Source of the DNA: Nitrospira sp.
Lineage (GTDB): Bacteria > Nitrospirota > Thermodesulfovibrionia > Thermodesulfovibrionales > SM23-35
Assembly: GCA_016873595.1 (NCBI GenBank)
Contig: VGWZ01000035.1
Location: forward strand, 1 to 13,013
Length of the DNA stretch: 13,013 bases
Direction of reading: 5' to 3'
Positions 1 to 6,417 of the stretch are shown here, one piece after another. The translations under genes and the position numbers were made by a program. The notes beneath the pieces are model-generated. The model searched no databases. It saw nothing but the letters and a program-made list of their open reading frames with translations, and was not told the DNA's origin. Position 1 is the stretch's first letter; every line of letters starts with the position of its first letter.

Positions 1-542
1 AGCACAGTGCCTTCAATCTTCTTTTTCCTTGCAAGGAGTGGATAGCTTTTTGCTTTTTCTATAGCAGTTCTTATAACCTCGAGGGAGAGAGAATTATCTC
101 CTGTATTGCCTCCCTGAATTGGTTCACCTGAAAATGACTTTACGGTTGACTCAGATGATCTGATCCCTTCTTGAGTAAAACCTATAGTTACTGCATTTTT
201 TTCGTATGGTGCGTTTACAAGGGATGTTGTGAGCTCATTGAAAGAAGCATTGTCATTATGAGGCAAAACTAATGTCGCCTCGTCTTTGTAAGACCTATCC
301 CTTATCATTTCATCTTGATAAAGAGAGCTCAAATGGAGTGGGGTATTTTTCATATAATATTTCTTTGTGTTTTGAGAAATTGTGGTTGTCACATCAGTCG
401 CTTCTTTTAATAAAGAAACAAATATATAATCTGCTGGGACACGGTATGCTGCTTCCCTGATTCTGCCTCCGATAATGAAGACAGAAGCGATAACCATTGC
501 GTGAATCATTATAGAGATAAATATATTTTGCCTGATTCCCAT
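1..542 (-). CDS. tonB: TonB energy-transducing protein, C-terminus cut by window edge
   Basis: The frame stays open from an ATG at 540-542 to the window edge, giving about 180 codons without a stop. The N-terminus has one hydrophobic segment (about residues 7-25) with the S-x-x-x-H pattern (SIMIH, Ser10 and His14) typical of the TonB anchor that contacts ExbB/ExbD. The visible end (IEKAKSYPLLARKKKIEGTV) is the start of the TonB C-terminal domain, whose family pattern is AK-YP--A---G-EG-V. TonB spans the periplasm and passes proton-motive energy to outer-membrane receptors. The linker lacks the Pro/Lys-rich repeats of E. coli TonB. The start codon overlaps the btuB stop (TGATG), so translation is probably coupled and this TonB probably serves BtuB. 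No exbB or exbD is visible. The last 50 or more residues lie outside the window. Confidence 0.88.
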   Translation of the reverse strand, partial: MGIRQNIFISIMIHAMVIASVFIIGGRIREAAYRVPADYIFVSLLKEATDVTTTISQNTKKYYMKNTPLHLSSLYQDEMIRDRSYKDEATLVLPHNDNASFNELTTSLVNAPYEKNAVTIGFTQEGIRSSESTVKSFSGEPIQGGNTGDNSLSLEVIRTAIEKAKSYPLLARKKKIEGTV

Positions 543-2353
543 CAGAAATTAAGACTTATCCCGCCAATAAATTGCACTGGTGGCATCGGATAATTTGTTG
601 CTGTCTGAAAATCTCTGTCCAGAATGTTTTTGCCTGTGATGAATATTTCACCTGAAACTCCGTTGGATAGTTTTACCTTCTGGCTAAGCTTTCCGTCAAG
701 CAGGAAATAACAGCGAGGGTCTCCTGCCTGAACAACGTAATTTGTTACATAACTCCCCTCTAAGGAAATAGTTGTCCCTTTTGCTGGATAAATAGATGTT
801 GTGCCTTTTATTTGATGCCTTGTACTGAATCTTATCTTTTGCCCAGTTGATATGTCCTCAGGATCCATAAATGTATAACTTAACCCTATATCTACTACAT
901 TGATATGGAGTTTCCCTTCTGTTTCAAATCCTCTTATCCTTGCTTTTGCCACATTCACAGGAGACCATCTCCCCGGGCTGATCTCCTGCCATTGAATAAG
1001 GTCTTTGGATCTTTTTTCAAATGCAATGAGCTTGACATTGCCGGAGTTCCCAAAAAATTTCTGTATACCACCTTCGTACTCGGTTGATTGTTCAGGCTTG
1101 AGATTCGGGTTACCTACGGCCCAGCCTGTATCAGGCCAGTAAAGGGCATTCATTGCAGGAACACGGAACCCTTTTCCCGCAGATAAGGAAATGTTTGTCT
1201 GCCTGGGCAATTTTACCAGAAAAGATGCCTTGGGACTGAGTCTGTTTTTAGAATCAATATCGTCATATCGTGCCCCAAGTGTTAAAACTGTTTTTTCAGA
1301 TATCGATGTTTCATTTTGCAAAAATATGCCTTTTCTTGTTCTGCTGTGTTTTCCCACAGAATTAGCAGTATTTATGTTATCCCTGCTATCTATGTCCTCT
1401 TCTAAAAGTTCAATTCCACCTGTAAGTAAATTTGATGAACCTATTAATATACTGTGCTGTAAATCAAGTCCATTGACATGGTTTTTATGGGTGTTGTCTT
1501 CACTACCGGGGTTTATATATCGTATCCTTGAATTATGACTGTAGAGCTTTAACACAGCGTCTTTTATTTTTAAAGTTATGCCAGTTAAAAGGTTCTCATC
1601 TGTTTGAGTAGCAAAAGGGGTTGGCCACGTTAAGGATCCAGGGGAGCCGACATCCTTATGGTTATAGTCAATATTGAGATCAGCACGGATGTCTTTCGAT
1701 AAATCAAAGGTAATTTTGGTATTTATTGCATCAATGTCATAATCTGAATTAGCCCTGAATCCTTCTGAACTCCCCTTAGACAGGGAAAGATAAAAACCGG
1801 TCTTTCCTATTTTCCTTGAGGTGTTGAAGCTGAGATCTCTTGTGACAAATCTACCATATGATGCACTGAATTTTGTTACAGGTTCATCAGGGATTCGTGT
1901 AATTATATTTATGACACCACCCATAGCATCCGAACCATAAAGCGCAGATGAGGCACCTCTAAGTATCTCAATCCTCTCTATATTTTCCAAAGGGATAGAA
2001 ATCGTATTAAGGTCAAACTGTCCATCTCCTGGTTTATTAAGACGCTTGCCGTCGATCAGGATAAGTACCTGTTCAGATGTAGAGCCCCTTAAGCTCACAG
2101 AAGCAGTTGCGCCGCGATTGCCATATTCGAACAGGTTGATGCCCATGACATTTCTCACGACCTCTGATATGCTTCTATAGCTGCCAGATTCTATCTCTTT
2201 TTTTGTTATTACAGTCACATCCTGTGTAACGTCTTCAACTGATTTCTCTATTTTTGTAGCAGTAACAACCACTTCTTCTAATTTTATTTTCTCCTCTGCC
2301 CATACAGATGAAATCATAAGAAATGGCAGAAGTATCAACAAGAATCTATTCAT
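542..2353 (-). CDS. btuB: Vitamin B12 TonB-dependent outer-membrane receptor BtuB
   Basis: 603 aa, close to the usual size of BtuB (E. coli precursor about 614). A signal peptide (residues 1-19, cleavage after VWA) precedes a TonB box (LEEVVVTATK, about residues 25-34). A plug domain follows, with the typical VLILIDGKRLN and IERIEILRGASSALYGSDAM segments, then a long beta-barrel ending in Phe, as outer-membrane barrels do. It binds cobalamins or cobinamide at the surface and imports them to the periplasm using TonB. A good ribosome site (AAAAGGAGAAG, about 2360-2370) lies upstream of the ATG. The upstream cobalamin riboswitch (2486-2704) supports B12 as substrate rather than iron siderophores. 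The gene is the first of a btuB-tonB operon. Substrate preference among corrinoids cannot be read from the sequence. Confidence 0.93.
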   Translation of the reverse strand: MNRFLLILLPFLMISSVWAEEKIKLEEVVVTATKIEKSVEDVTQDVTVITKKEIESGSYRSISEVVRNVMGINLFEYGNRGATASVSLRGSTSEQVLILIDGKRLNKPGDGQFDLNTISIPLENIERIEILRGASSALYGSDAMGGVINIITRIPDEPVTKFSASYGRFVTRDLSFNTSRKIGKTGFYLSLSKGSSEGFRANSDYDIDAINTKITFDLSKDIRADLNIDYNHKDVGSPGSLTWPTPFATQTDENLLTGITLKIKDAVLKLYSHNSRIRYINPGSEDNTHKNHVNGLDLQHSILIGSSNLLTGGIELLEEDIDSRDNINTANSVGKHSRTRKGIFLQNETSISEKTVLTLGARYDDIDSKNRLSPKASFLVKLPRQTNISLSAGKGFRVPAMNALYWPDTGWAVGNPNLKPEQSTEYEGGIQKFFGNSGNVKLIAFEKRSKDLIQWQEISPGRWSPVNVAKARIRGFETEGKLHINVVDIGLSYTFMDPEDISTGQKIRFSTRHQIKGTTSIYPAKGTTISLEGSYVTNYVVQAGDPRCYFLLDGKLSQKVKLSNGVSGEIFITGKNILDRDFQTATNYPMPPVQFIGGISLNF

Positions 2354-2421
2354 AATGGTCTTCTCCTTTTCTAAATTTTAGTTCTTTATTAGACTACCTG
2401 CTCAAGACTGGTGACCGATAA

Positions 2422-2442
2422 TTAACCTGTATTCAATCTCAT
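2422..2442 (-). other. Possible 6-codon leader ORF between riboswitch 1 and btuB
   Basis: A strong ribosome site (GAGGAGG, about 2448-2454) sits 5 nt before an ATG that opens a six-residue ORF, MRLNTG, stopping at 2422-2424. It lies in the leader between the riboswitch and the real btuB start. It may be a leader peptide used for regulation, a relic, or chance. Confidence 0.25.
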
Positions 2443-2485
2443 AAAAACCTCCTCTTCCCTCGAAGGGTATAAGTTTTTCAGGTAT

Positions 2486-2704
2486 AGAGGGTATCCTGAC
2501 TCAGGGCGACCTACTCGACAACCTTCCCGGCGGATTGAAAGCCACCAGTGGTTTTAAAACAGTTCAAAGTTGAAAGTTAAAAGCTTTATTATTTCTTTAC
2601 TCTTAACTTTTCAGTATTCACTAATTACTGTTTTGTCTAACTTTCGTTCCCTTTACAGTTGCGGGGCAGTTCCCGATTTTCACGGGATTCCCCTCAAATA
2701 CCTC
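2486..2704 (-). promoter_or_regulatory. Cobalamin riboswitch 1 (btuB-tonB leader)
   Basis: On the minus strand the conserved blocks run in order: GAGGGGAATCCCGTGAAAATC, CTGCCCCGCAACTGTAAAGGG (each read in part), CCACTGGTGG, CCGGGAAGG and the B12 box GAGTCAGGATACC (2490-2502). P1 can form from GAGGTAT near 2698-2704 and ATACC near 2490-2494. Adenosylcobalamin binding in this class normally represses the downstream gene. It sits 130 nt before btuB and just after the cobS stop. Between the CCGCAACTGT block and CCACTGG, the peripheral arm contains a repeat insert (2561-2633). No convincing terminator follows, so control may be translational. Confidence 0.92.
2561..2633. repeat. Heptanucleotide inverted-repeat arm inside riboswitch 1
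   Basis: Plus-strand 7-mers run in register: AGTTCAA, AGTTGAA, AGTTAAA (2561-2581), then the complementary type ACTCTTA, ACTTTTC, AGTATTC, ACTAATT, ACTGTTT (2599-2633). The two halves can fold into a long arm, with outer ends AACAGT and ACTGTT pairing in the minus-strand RNA. It lies within the variable peripheral region of the aptamer, not in the conserved core. Confidence 0.75.
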
Positions 2705-2748
2705 CTTATACTGCCAATGGCAGACGAAATGTCTCAATCAGCATTTTA

Positions 2749-3555
2749 TTAAATAGAGAATCGTGACCATGCAATCACCATCAATAAAAAGATTACCTCT
2801 GTAAATTCACTGATCGTGCCAAGGGTATCTCCTGTTAGACCGCCAAATTTTTTATGGAAAAAATGTATCCATGCACGGCACAAAAAATACATTGTTACCA
2901 AGAGAACAGCATAAAAGATATGCTGGCCGCTTGGCATGTAATAACTGAAGAATACCTGCGGTAATATTAATAACAGGAGAAGTATCAGGGTGGAAATAAC
3001 AACCTCTTTAAACCCGATTTTATTTATGAAGATTCTTCCAAGACCATCCTCTCTTGCCGGCTTGCCATGAAACATGGATATGACCATTGTCCATTTCGGG
3101 ATTACCGGGAGGAAAAAAAGAGACGAATAGTATGTGAAGGTTGAAAGATGAGATATGTTATTTAAAGAGAGATATTTTAACCCCAGTGAAAATAGTATTG
3201 CTGTTACACCTATCGGCCCTGTTACGGAGTCCCTCAATATCAACAGCCGCTTTTGTTTATCAGCAACCGGTATGCCTTCTGATTTGGCTGCTATTGCATC
3301 AAAAGTATCAGCAAGTCCATCGAGATGAAACCCTCCGTTGGATACAACATATACAAGCAATATTATCGCTGTGACAAGGTAAGGATGGAAGAGACTGCCT
3401 GCTGCATAGTCAGTTGTCATCAGGATAATGCCCTGAATAATGCCGACCAGGATAAAGACTGAAGAGCTTTTTGCAATATCATCCTCGGTGACAGTCATAT
3501 CCTTCCTGACAGGAAGGATGGTGAGAAACTGTAATGCGATCAGAAACTTTTTCAT
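2749..3555 (-). CDS. cobS: Adenosylcobinamide-GDP ribazoletransferase (cobalamin synthase) CobS
   Basis: 268 aa, slightly longer than the roughly 250 aa usual for CobS. An integral membrane enzyme with several hydrophobic segments, it joins adenosylcobinamide-GDP to alpha-ribazole (or its 5'-phosphate) to give adenosylcobalamin (phosphate). Diagnostic motifs are GGFHLDGLADTFDA (residues 74-87), with the acidic residues thought to bind Mg2+, LRDSVTGPIG (about 108-117) and GGLTGDTLGTISE near the C-terminus. The start ATG overlaps the cobT stop by 4 nt, so the two are translationally coupled. It is the last gene of the riboswitch 2 operon, and riboswitch 1 begins about 45 nt after its stop. Confidence 0.95.
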   Translation of the reverse strand: MKKFLIALQFLTILPVRKDMTVTEDDIAKSSSVFILVGIIQGIILMTTDYAAGSLFHPYLVTAIILLVYVVSNGGFHLDGLADTFDAIAAKSEGIPVADKQKRLLILRDSVTGPIGVTAILFSLGLKYLSLNNISHLSTFTYYSSLFFLPVIPKWTMVISMFHGKPAREDGLGRIFINKIGFKEVVISTLILLLLLILPQVFFSYYMPSGQHIFYAVLLVTMYFLCRAWIHFFHKKFGGLTGDTLGTISEFTEVIFLLMVIAWSRFSI

Positions 3556-4691
3556 AATAACTTTTCTTTGTGATCTTTCCCTGATACCCCTGCTTCGCCA
3601 AAGGTAGCCATATCTTTGTAGATCTTCAGTCCCGCCTCGATGATAAGCATTGCAAGAGCAGCTCCGGTACCCTCACCGAGTCTCAGGTTAAGATCCAGAA
3701 TAGGCTGTAACCCAATTTTTTTAAGCATTGCTTTATGCCCGATCTCAACAGAGTTATGTGCTGCAAACATATAGTCTTTTGTCCTTGGTTCAAGGCAATA
3801 GGCTATTAATGCGCCTGCAGTTGAAATAAAACCGTCAATAACAACAGGAACCCTGTGCGCTGCTGCGCCCAGAATCAAGCCGGCAATCCCTCCGATCTCA
3901 GCACCTCCGACTTTTGAAAGAACATCAATAGGATCTGACGGGTCAGGTTTATTTATTAAAATTGCATCTTCGATCACCTTAATCTTGTTCCTTAATGCCT
4001 CATCACCTATTCCGGTTCCTCTGCCTGTTACCTCGGATATGGATTTCCTGGTAAGGACTGCTGCTATTGCAGATGACGGAGTTGTATTTGCAATACCCAT
4101 CTCACCTGCACCAAAAATCTTATAGCCTTTCAAGGTATAGTCTTCTGCAAGATTTATCCCGACCTCGATACATCTTATCGCTTCCTCTTGCGTCATGGCA
4201 GGCCCATTTCGTATATTCTTTGTCCCCATGACGACTTTTTTTGAAACAAATAATCCCCCACACCCCCCTTTAATTCCCCCCTTAATAAGGGGGGATAAAG
4301 AGGGGTCAAAAGGGGGCGAGGGGGGAGTATTAACAAAATCATAATCAACTCCTATATCAATAACTACTACTTCTACCTTCGCATGGCGTGCAAGCACGTT
4401 TATTCCTGCTCCTCCTCTGAGGAAGTTAAATACCATCTGTCTGGTTACCTCCTTCGGGAAGGCTGAAACACCTTCATCCGCAACACCGTGGTCCCCTGCA
4501 AATGTAAAGATGACCTTTCTGTTGAGCACAGGCATGGTCTCCCCGGTGATTGTTACAAGCCTTCTGGCAAACTCCTCTAGCCTTCCAAGACTTCCGGAAG
4601 GTTTTGTGAGTCTGTCGAGACGTTCTTGAGCTACTTCTGAGAGTTCCTGTCTGGTTGGTTGAATATGTGAGATAATTTGCTTAATGTCCAT
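3552..4691 (-). CDS. cobT: Nicotinate-nucleotide--DMB phosphoribosyltransferase CobT, with in-frame insert
   Basis: 379 aa. It makes alpha-ribazole-5'-phosphate from nicotinate mononucleotide and a lower-ligand base such as dimethylbenzimidazole, providing the substrate used by CobS. Family motifs are present throughout: KPSGSLGRLEE (30-40), FTFAGDHGVADEGVSAFP (62-79), GAGEMGIANTT (194-204) and LRLGEGTGAAL (336-345), in which Glu340 matches the catalytic Glu of Salmonella CobT (Glu317). Residues 121-146, rich in Pro and Gly, are not part of the family fold. They are encoded by a C/G-rich palindrome, and without them the protein is about 353 aa, the normal length. The insert lies between the DIGVDYDF strand and FVSKKVVMGTKNIRNGP, probably in a surface loop, so activity may survive. 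It starts 15 nt after the cobU stop. Confidence 0.95.
   Translation of the reverse strand: MDIKQIISHIQPTRQELSEVAQERLDRLTKPSGSLGRLEEFARRLVTITGETMPVLNRKVIFTFAGDHGVADEGVSAFPKEVTRQMVFNFLRGGAGINVLARHAKVEVVVIDIGVDYDFVNTPPSPPFDPSLSPLIKGGIKGGCGGLFVSKKVVMGTKNIRNGPAMTQEEAIRCIEVGINLAEDYTLKGYKIFGAGEMGIANTTPSSAIAAVLTRKSISEVTGRGTGIGDEALRNKIKVIEDAILINKPDPSDPIDVLSKVGGAEIGGIAGLILGAAAHRVPVVIDGFISTAGALIAYCLEPRTKDYMFAAHNSVEIGHKAMLKKIGLQPILDLNLRLGEGTGAALAMLIIEAGLKIYKDMATFGEAGVSGKDHKEKLL
4254..4331. repeat. C/G-rich palindromic element inserted in frame in cobT
   Basis: Runs of C on the plus strand (about 4255-4287) are followed after a short AT-rich centre by runs of G (about 4290-4326), with CCCCCCTTAATAAGGGGGG at the core. 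On the minus strand it is read as 26 codons with PPSPPFDP and PLIKGGIKGG segments. The length is a multiple of three and there is no stop, so the host gene stays open. Confidence 0.82.
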
Positions 4692-4706
4692 AATACTGTA
4701 ATCTCC

Positions 4707-5225
4707 TTAATCTTTCACTTTCAAAGGTATTCCGCTTACTAAGAGGTATACTTCATGTGCAATCCCTGCAACTCTCTGATTTAAAAACCCAGCCAGGTCT
4801 CTAAATCTTCTTGCCATCTCGTTATCAGGAACAATTCCCATACCGACCTCATTCGAGACGATATACACCAGTGACGAGTGACAAGTGGCAAGTGACGAGA
4901 TGAGATGTTCAATTTCAGCTTTAATGTTTAAACCAGCGTGCATGATATTTGATAACCACACTGTCAGACAATCAATGACAATTACGCTATATTTACCTTC
5001 TATTTTCTTAATGACTTCAGCAATCTCCAATGGTTCTTCATAGGTATCCCAATCCTTTCCCCTCTGTTTTTTATGTTCTTCGATTCTCTCTCCCATTTCC
5101 TTATCAAGTGCCTCTGCAGTGGCTATGTATGCCTTTTTGCCTGAAATTTTCAATGCCTCATTAAGAACGAATGAACTCTTTCCGCTTCTTGCACTACCAG
5201 TGATGAAGATTATCTTCTTGTTCAA
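4707..5225 (-). CDS. cobU: Adenosylcobinamide kinase / adenosylcobinamide-phosphate guanylyltransferase CobU
   Basis: 172 aa, within the usual 170-185. This bifunctional enzyme phosphorylates adenosylcobinamide and then transfers GMP, giving the adenosylcobinamide-GDP used by CobS. The P-loop is GSARSGKS (residues 10-17). His51 in RIEEHKKQRGKDW is the expected guanylylated His (Salmonella His46). VIVIDCLTVWLSN (81-93) is the Walker B region, and SNEVGMGIVPDNEMARRFRD (124-143) is a family signature. The ATG overlaps the stop of the upstream ATPase by 4 nt. Residues 110-119 (SSLATCHSSL) are encoded by four 7-nt repeats in a variable loop just before the IVSNEVG strand. Confidence 0.95.
   Translation of the reverse strand: MNKKIIFITGSARSGKSSFVLNEALKISGKKAYIATAEALDKEMGERIEEHKKQRGKDWDTYEEPLEIAEVIKKIEGKYSVIVIDCLTVWLSNIMHAGLNIKAEIEHLISSLATCHSSLVYIVSNEVGMGIVPDNEMARRFRDLAGFLNQRVAGIAHEVYLLVSGIPLKVKD
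4871..4898. repeat. Four tandem heptanucleotides within cobU
   Basis: The plus strand reads GTGACGA, GTGACAA, GTGGCAA, GTGACGA in register. Four 7-mers make 28 nt. They are translated on the minus strand as part of SSLATCHSSL and belong to the same degenerate 7-nt style seen near the riboswitches. Confidence 0.75.
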
Positions 5226-5914
5226 CTAATAACCCTGTAGTCCTTTATATCCAGAAACCAGTATCCGTTTTTGTTTATAACTTCTTTTTCAGTTATCTTA
5301 ATCCTTCCTTTCTTAAACAGAGGTCCAGCAATAACAAATGTGTGATACTCTCCATTTTCACCGCATATATCTACATCAGGTTTTGTCTTCAGATATTCCA
5401 TAAAATCTCTGTTAATCGGTTGTCCTATCCATTGTTTATCAATAAACTTTGCCTGCCCGCTTACAACAACTGCTTGAAAACCGTTATTGATAAAATCCTT
5501 CATAAGTTCTTCCGTATTGTTTCCCCATAAAGGCTCTATAGCCTCAAGACCGAGTTCCTTACAAACCCTTTCAACCCATTGTCTGTGTTCCTCAATATAT
5601 ATATCACCAAAAACCATTCCTTTTATGCCAAGATGTTCAAGACTTCTTACAGCTTCTTTAAATGCATTCTCATAATTATCTGGCGCTGTCTCTTTTTGGC
5701 AAAGAGGGATACTGACAAGCTCTGCCTGTGTTTTTATTAATCTACTCTCAATTCCATGAAAACTCACTCTCTTATATTCCTTTGATATAAAATTGACAAG
5801 GTATGTGACCTTGTATCCTGCCTGTAATGCCTTATAACATGCGAGGCAACTGTCTTTTCCTCCGCTCCATGATGAAATATACACTGCTGCCTTCTCTTCA
5901 GAAATTATTTTCAT
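5222..5914 (-). CDS. DUF71/COG2102 ATP-pyrophosphatase, probable B12-salvage subgroup
   Basis: 230 aa. The N-type ATP pyrophosphatase loop SGGKDS (residues 17-22) marks the ATP_bind_4 (diphthine-ammonia ligase Dph6-like) family. Bacteria have no diphthamide. A published comparative-genomics study of DUF71/COG2102 proposed that one bacterial subgroup works in B12 salvage, and this gene's place directly before cobU-cobT-cobS under a cobalamin riboswitch fits that proposal. GMVFGDIYIEEHRQWVE and the downstream EPLWG match the family. An ATP-dependent amide-forming or amide-exchange step on a corrinoid side chain is an inference and has not been shown here. The ATG lies inside the last codons of the upstream small ORF (17-nt overlap), and the stop overlaps cobU by 4 nt. 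The start is supported by this coupling and by the PP-loop position. Confidence 0.85.
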   Translation of the reverse strand: MKIISEEKAAVYISSWSGGKDSCLACYKALQAGYKVTYLVNFISKEYKRVSFHGIESRLIKTQAELVSIPLCQKETAPDNYENAFKEAVRSLEHLGIKGMVFGDIYIEEHRQWVERVCKELGLEAIEPLWGNNTEELMKDFINNGFQAVVVSGQAKFIDKQWIGQPINRDFMEYLKTKPDVDICGENGEYHTFVIAGPLFKKGRIKITEKEVINKNGYWFLDIKDYRVIS

Positions 5915-6020
5915 AGCCGAAAAACTCTTCCAATATGGATGTTTTCCCCTCTGCTAAAACAAAGGCAGGCAAAAATAGAAGAATGGAAAGTAATAGGTAA
6001 TAAGTGAGAAGTTTTCTCAT
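5898..6020 (-). CDS. 40-aa riboswitch-led small secreted ORF or relic leader peptide
   Basis: An ATG with a strong ribosome site (GGGAGG, about 6025-6030) opens a 40-codon frame. Its N-terminus is a textbook signal peptide: a basic start (MRKLL), a hydrophobic core (about residues 7-19) and a likely cleavage site after VLA (residue 23), leaving a 17-residue tail, EGKTSILEEFFGYENNF. The stop lies 17 nt inside the following ATPase gene, so it may serve to couple translation. I do not recognise the mature part. It may be a real small periplasmic protein, the surviving 5' end of a deleted secreted protein, or a leader peptide. Three heptanucleotide units (5990-6010) overlap the signal-peptide codons. 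Confidence 0.5.
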   Translation of the reverse strand: MRKLLTYYLLLSILLFLPAFVLAEGKTSILEEFFGYENNF

Positions 6021-6043
6021 TTTTCCTCCCTCGAGAAAAACTT
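6009..6043 (-). promoter_or_regulatory. Hairpin that may mask the small-ORF ribosome site
   Basis: In the minus-strand RNA, AAGTTTTTCTC (6033-6043) can pair with GAGAAAACTT (6009-6018). This puts the ribosome site GGGAGG in the loop and the ATG at the stem edge. It lies about 80 nt after the riboswitch 2 B12 box, where a translational expression platform would be expected. Its link to the aptamer is inferred. Confidence 0.4.
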
Positions 6044-6081
6044 TTGGATTATTATTATTTAGAGTCTTCTGTTCGTGTTCT

Positions 6082-6109
6082 TAACGCATAACTCCGAACT
6101 CTTAACTCT
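6082..6109. repeat. Heptanucleotide tract in the riboswitch 2 leader
   Basis: The plus strand reads TAACGCA, TAACTCC, GAACTCT, TAACTCT with a clear period of 7. It sits between the riboswitch and the small ORF. Confidence 0.55.
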
Positions 6110-6119
6110 GCGCTTCTTT

Positions 6120-6355
6120 TGGTCTGGATAGGTCTTCCGGCTCAGGACAACCTACTTACCCACCTTCCCAGGGGTTTTAAAACCACCAGTGGTTTTAAAA
6201 CAGTTCAAAGTTCAAAGTTGAAAGTTAAAAAATTTTAAAACATTAAACTCTTAACTTTTCACTCTTCACTTTTCACTGTCTTTCAGGGTTTTCGTTCCCA
6301 TCACGGCTGCGGGGCAGCAGGAGACTTTCACTCCACTTCTCTGACTTCCAGCCAG
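6120..6355 (-). promoter_or_regulatory. Cobalamin riboswitch 2 (DUF71-cobUTS leader)
   Basis: The conserved minus-strand blocks in order are GTGGAGTGAAAGTCTCC (about 6320-6336), TGCCCCGCAGCCGTGATGGG, ACCACTGGTGG, CCTGGGAAGG and the B12 box GAGCCGGAAGACC (about 6131-6143). It leads the small ORF, the DUF71 ATPase and cobU-cobT-cobS. The peripheral arm between the GCCGTGATGGG and CCACTGG blocks is enlarged by heptanucleotide repeats (6202-6280). The CCACTGG block is part of a near-perfect inverted repeat, TTTTAAAACCAC / GTGGTTTTAAAA. No T-tract terminator follows, so translational control is likelier. Confidence 0.93.
6202..6280. repeat. Heptanucleotide inverted-repeat arm inside riboswitch 2
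   Basis: The plus strand reads AGTTCAA, AGTTCAA, AGTTGAA, AGTTAAA (6202-6229), then AACTCTT, AACTTTT, CACTCTT, CACTTTT, CACTGTC (6246-6280). The left half and its flank match riboswitch 1, except for one extra AGTTCAA unit here. The two halves are complementary and should fold as one long arm. Confidence 0.8.
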
Positions 6356-6382
6356 TATATGATTTAGATACTAACTCTTAAA
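6354..6382 (-). promoter_or_regulatory. Candidate promoter for the riboswitch 2 operon
   Basis: TTTAAG (6377-6382, weak -35) and TATACT (6354-6359, good -10) are separated by 17 nt, just upstream of the first riboswitch pairing elements and after the CobD-like stop. The weak -35 keeps confidence low. Confidence 0.35.
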
Positions 6383-6417
6383 TTTATTCTCACCTCCTTT
6401 CAGATAACCCTTACCAT

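Noticed and set aside
2448..2485. Intrinsic terminator after riboswitch 1
   Set aside because: A short CCCT/AGGG stem exists and a TTTTT follows GGAGG, but the stem is too short and the T-run is not directly behind it.
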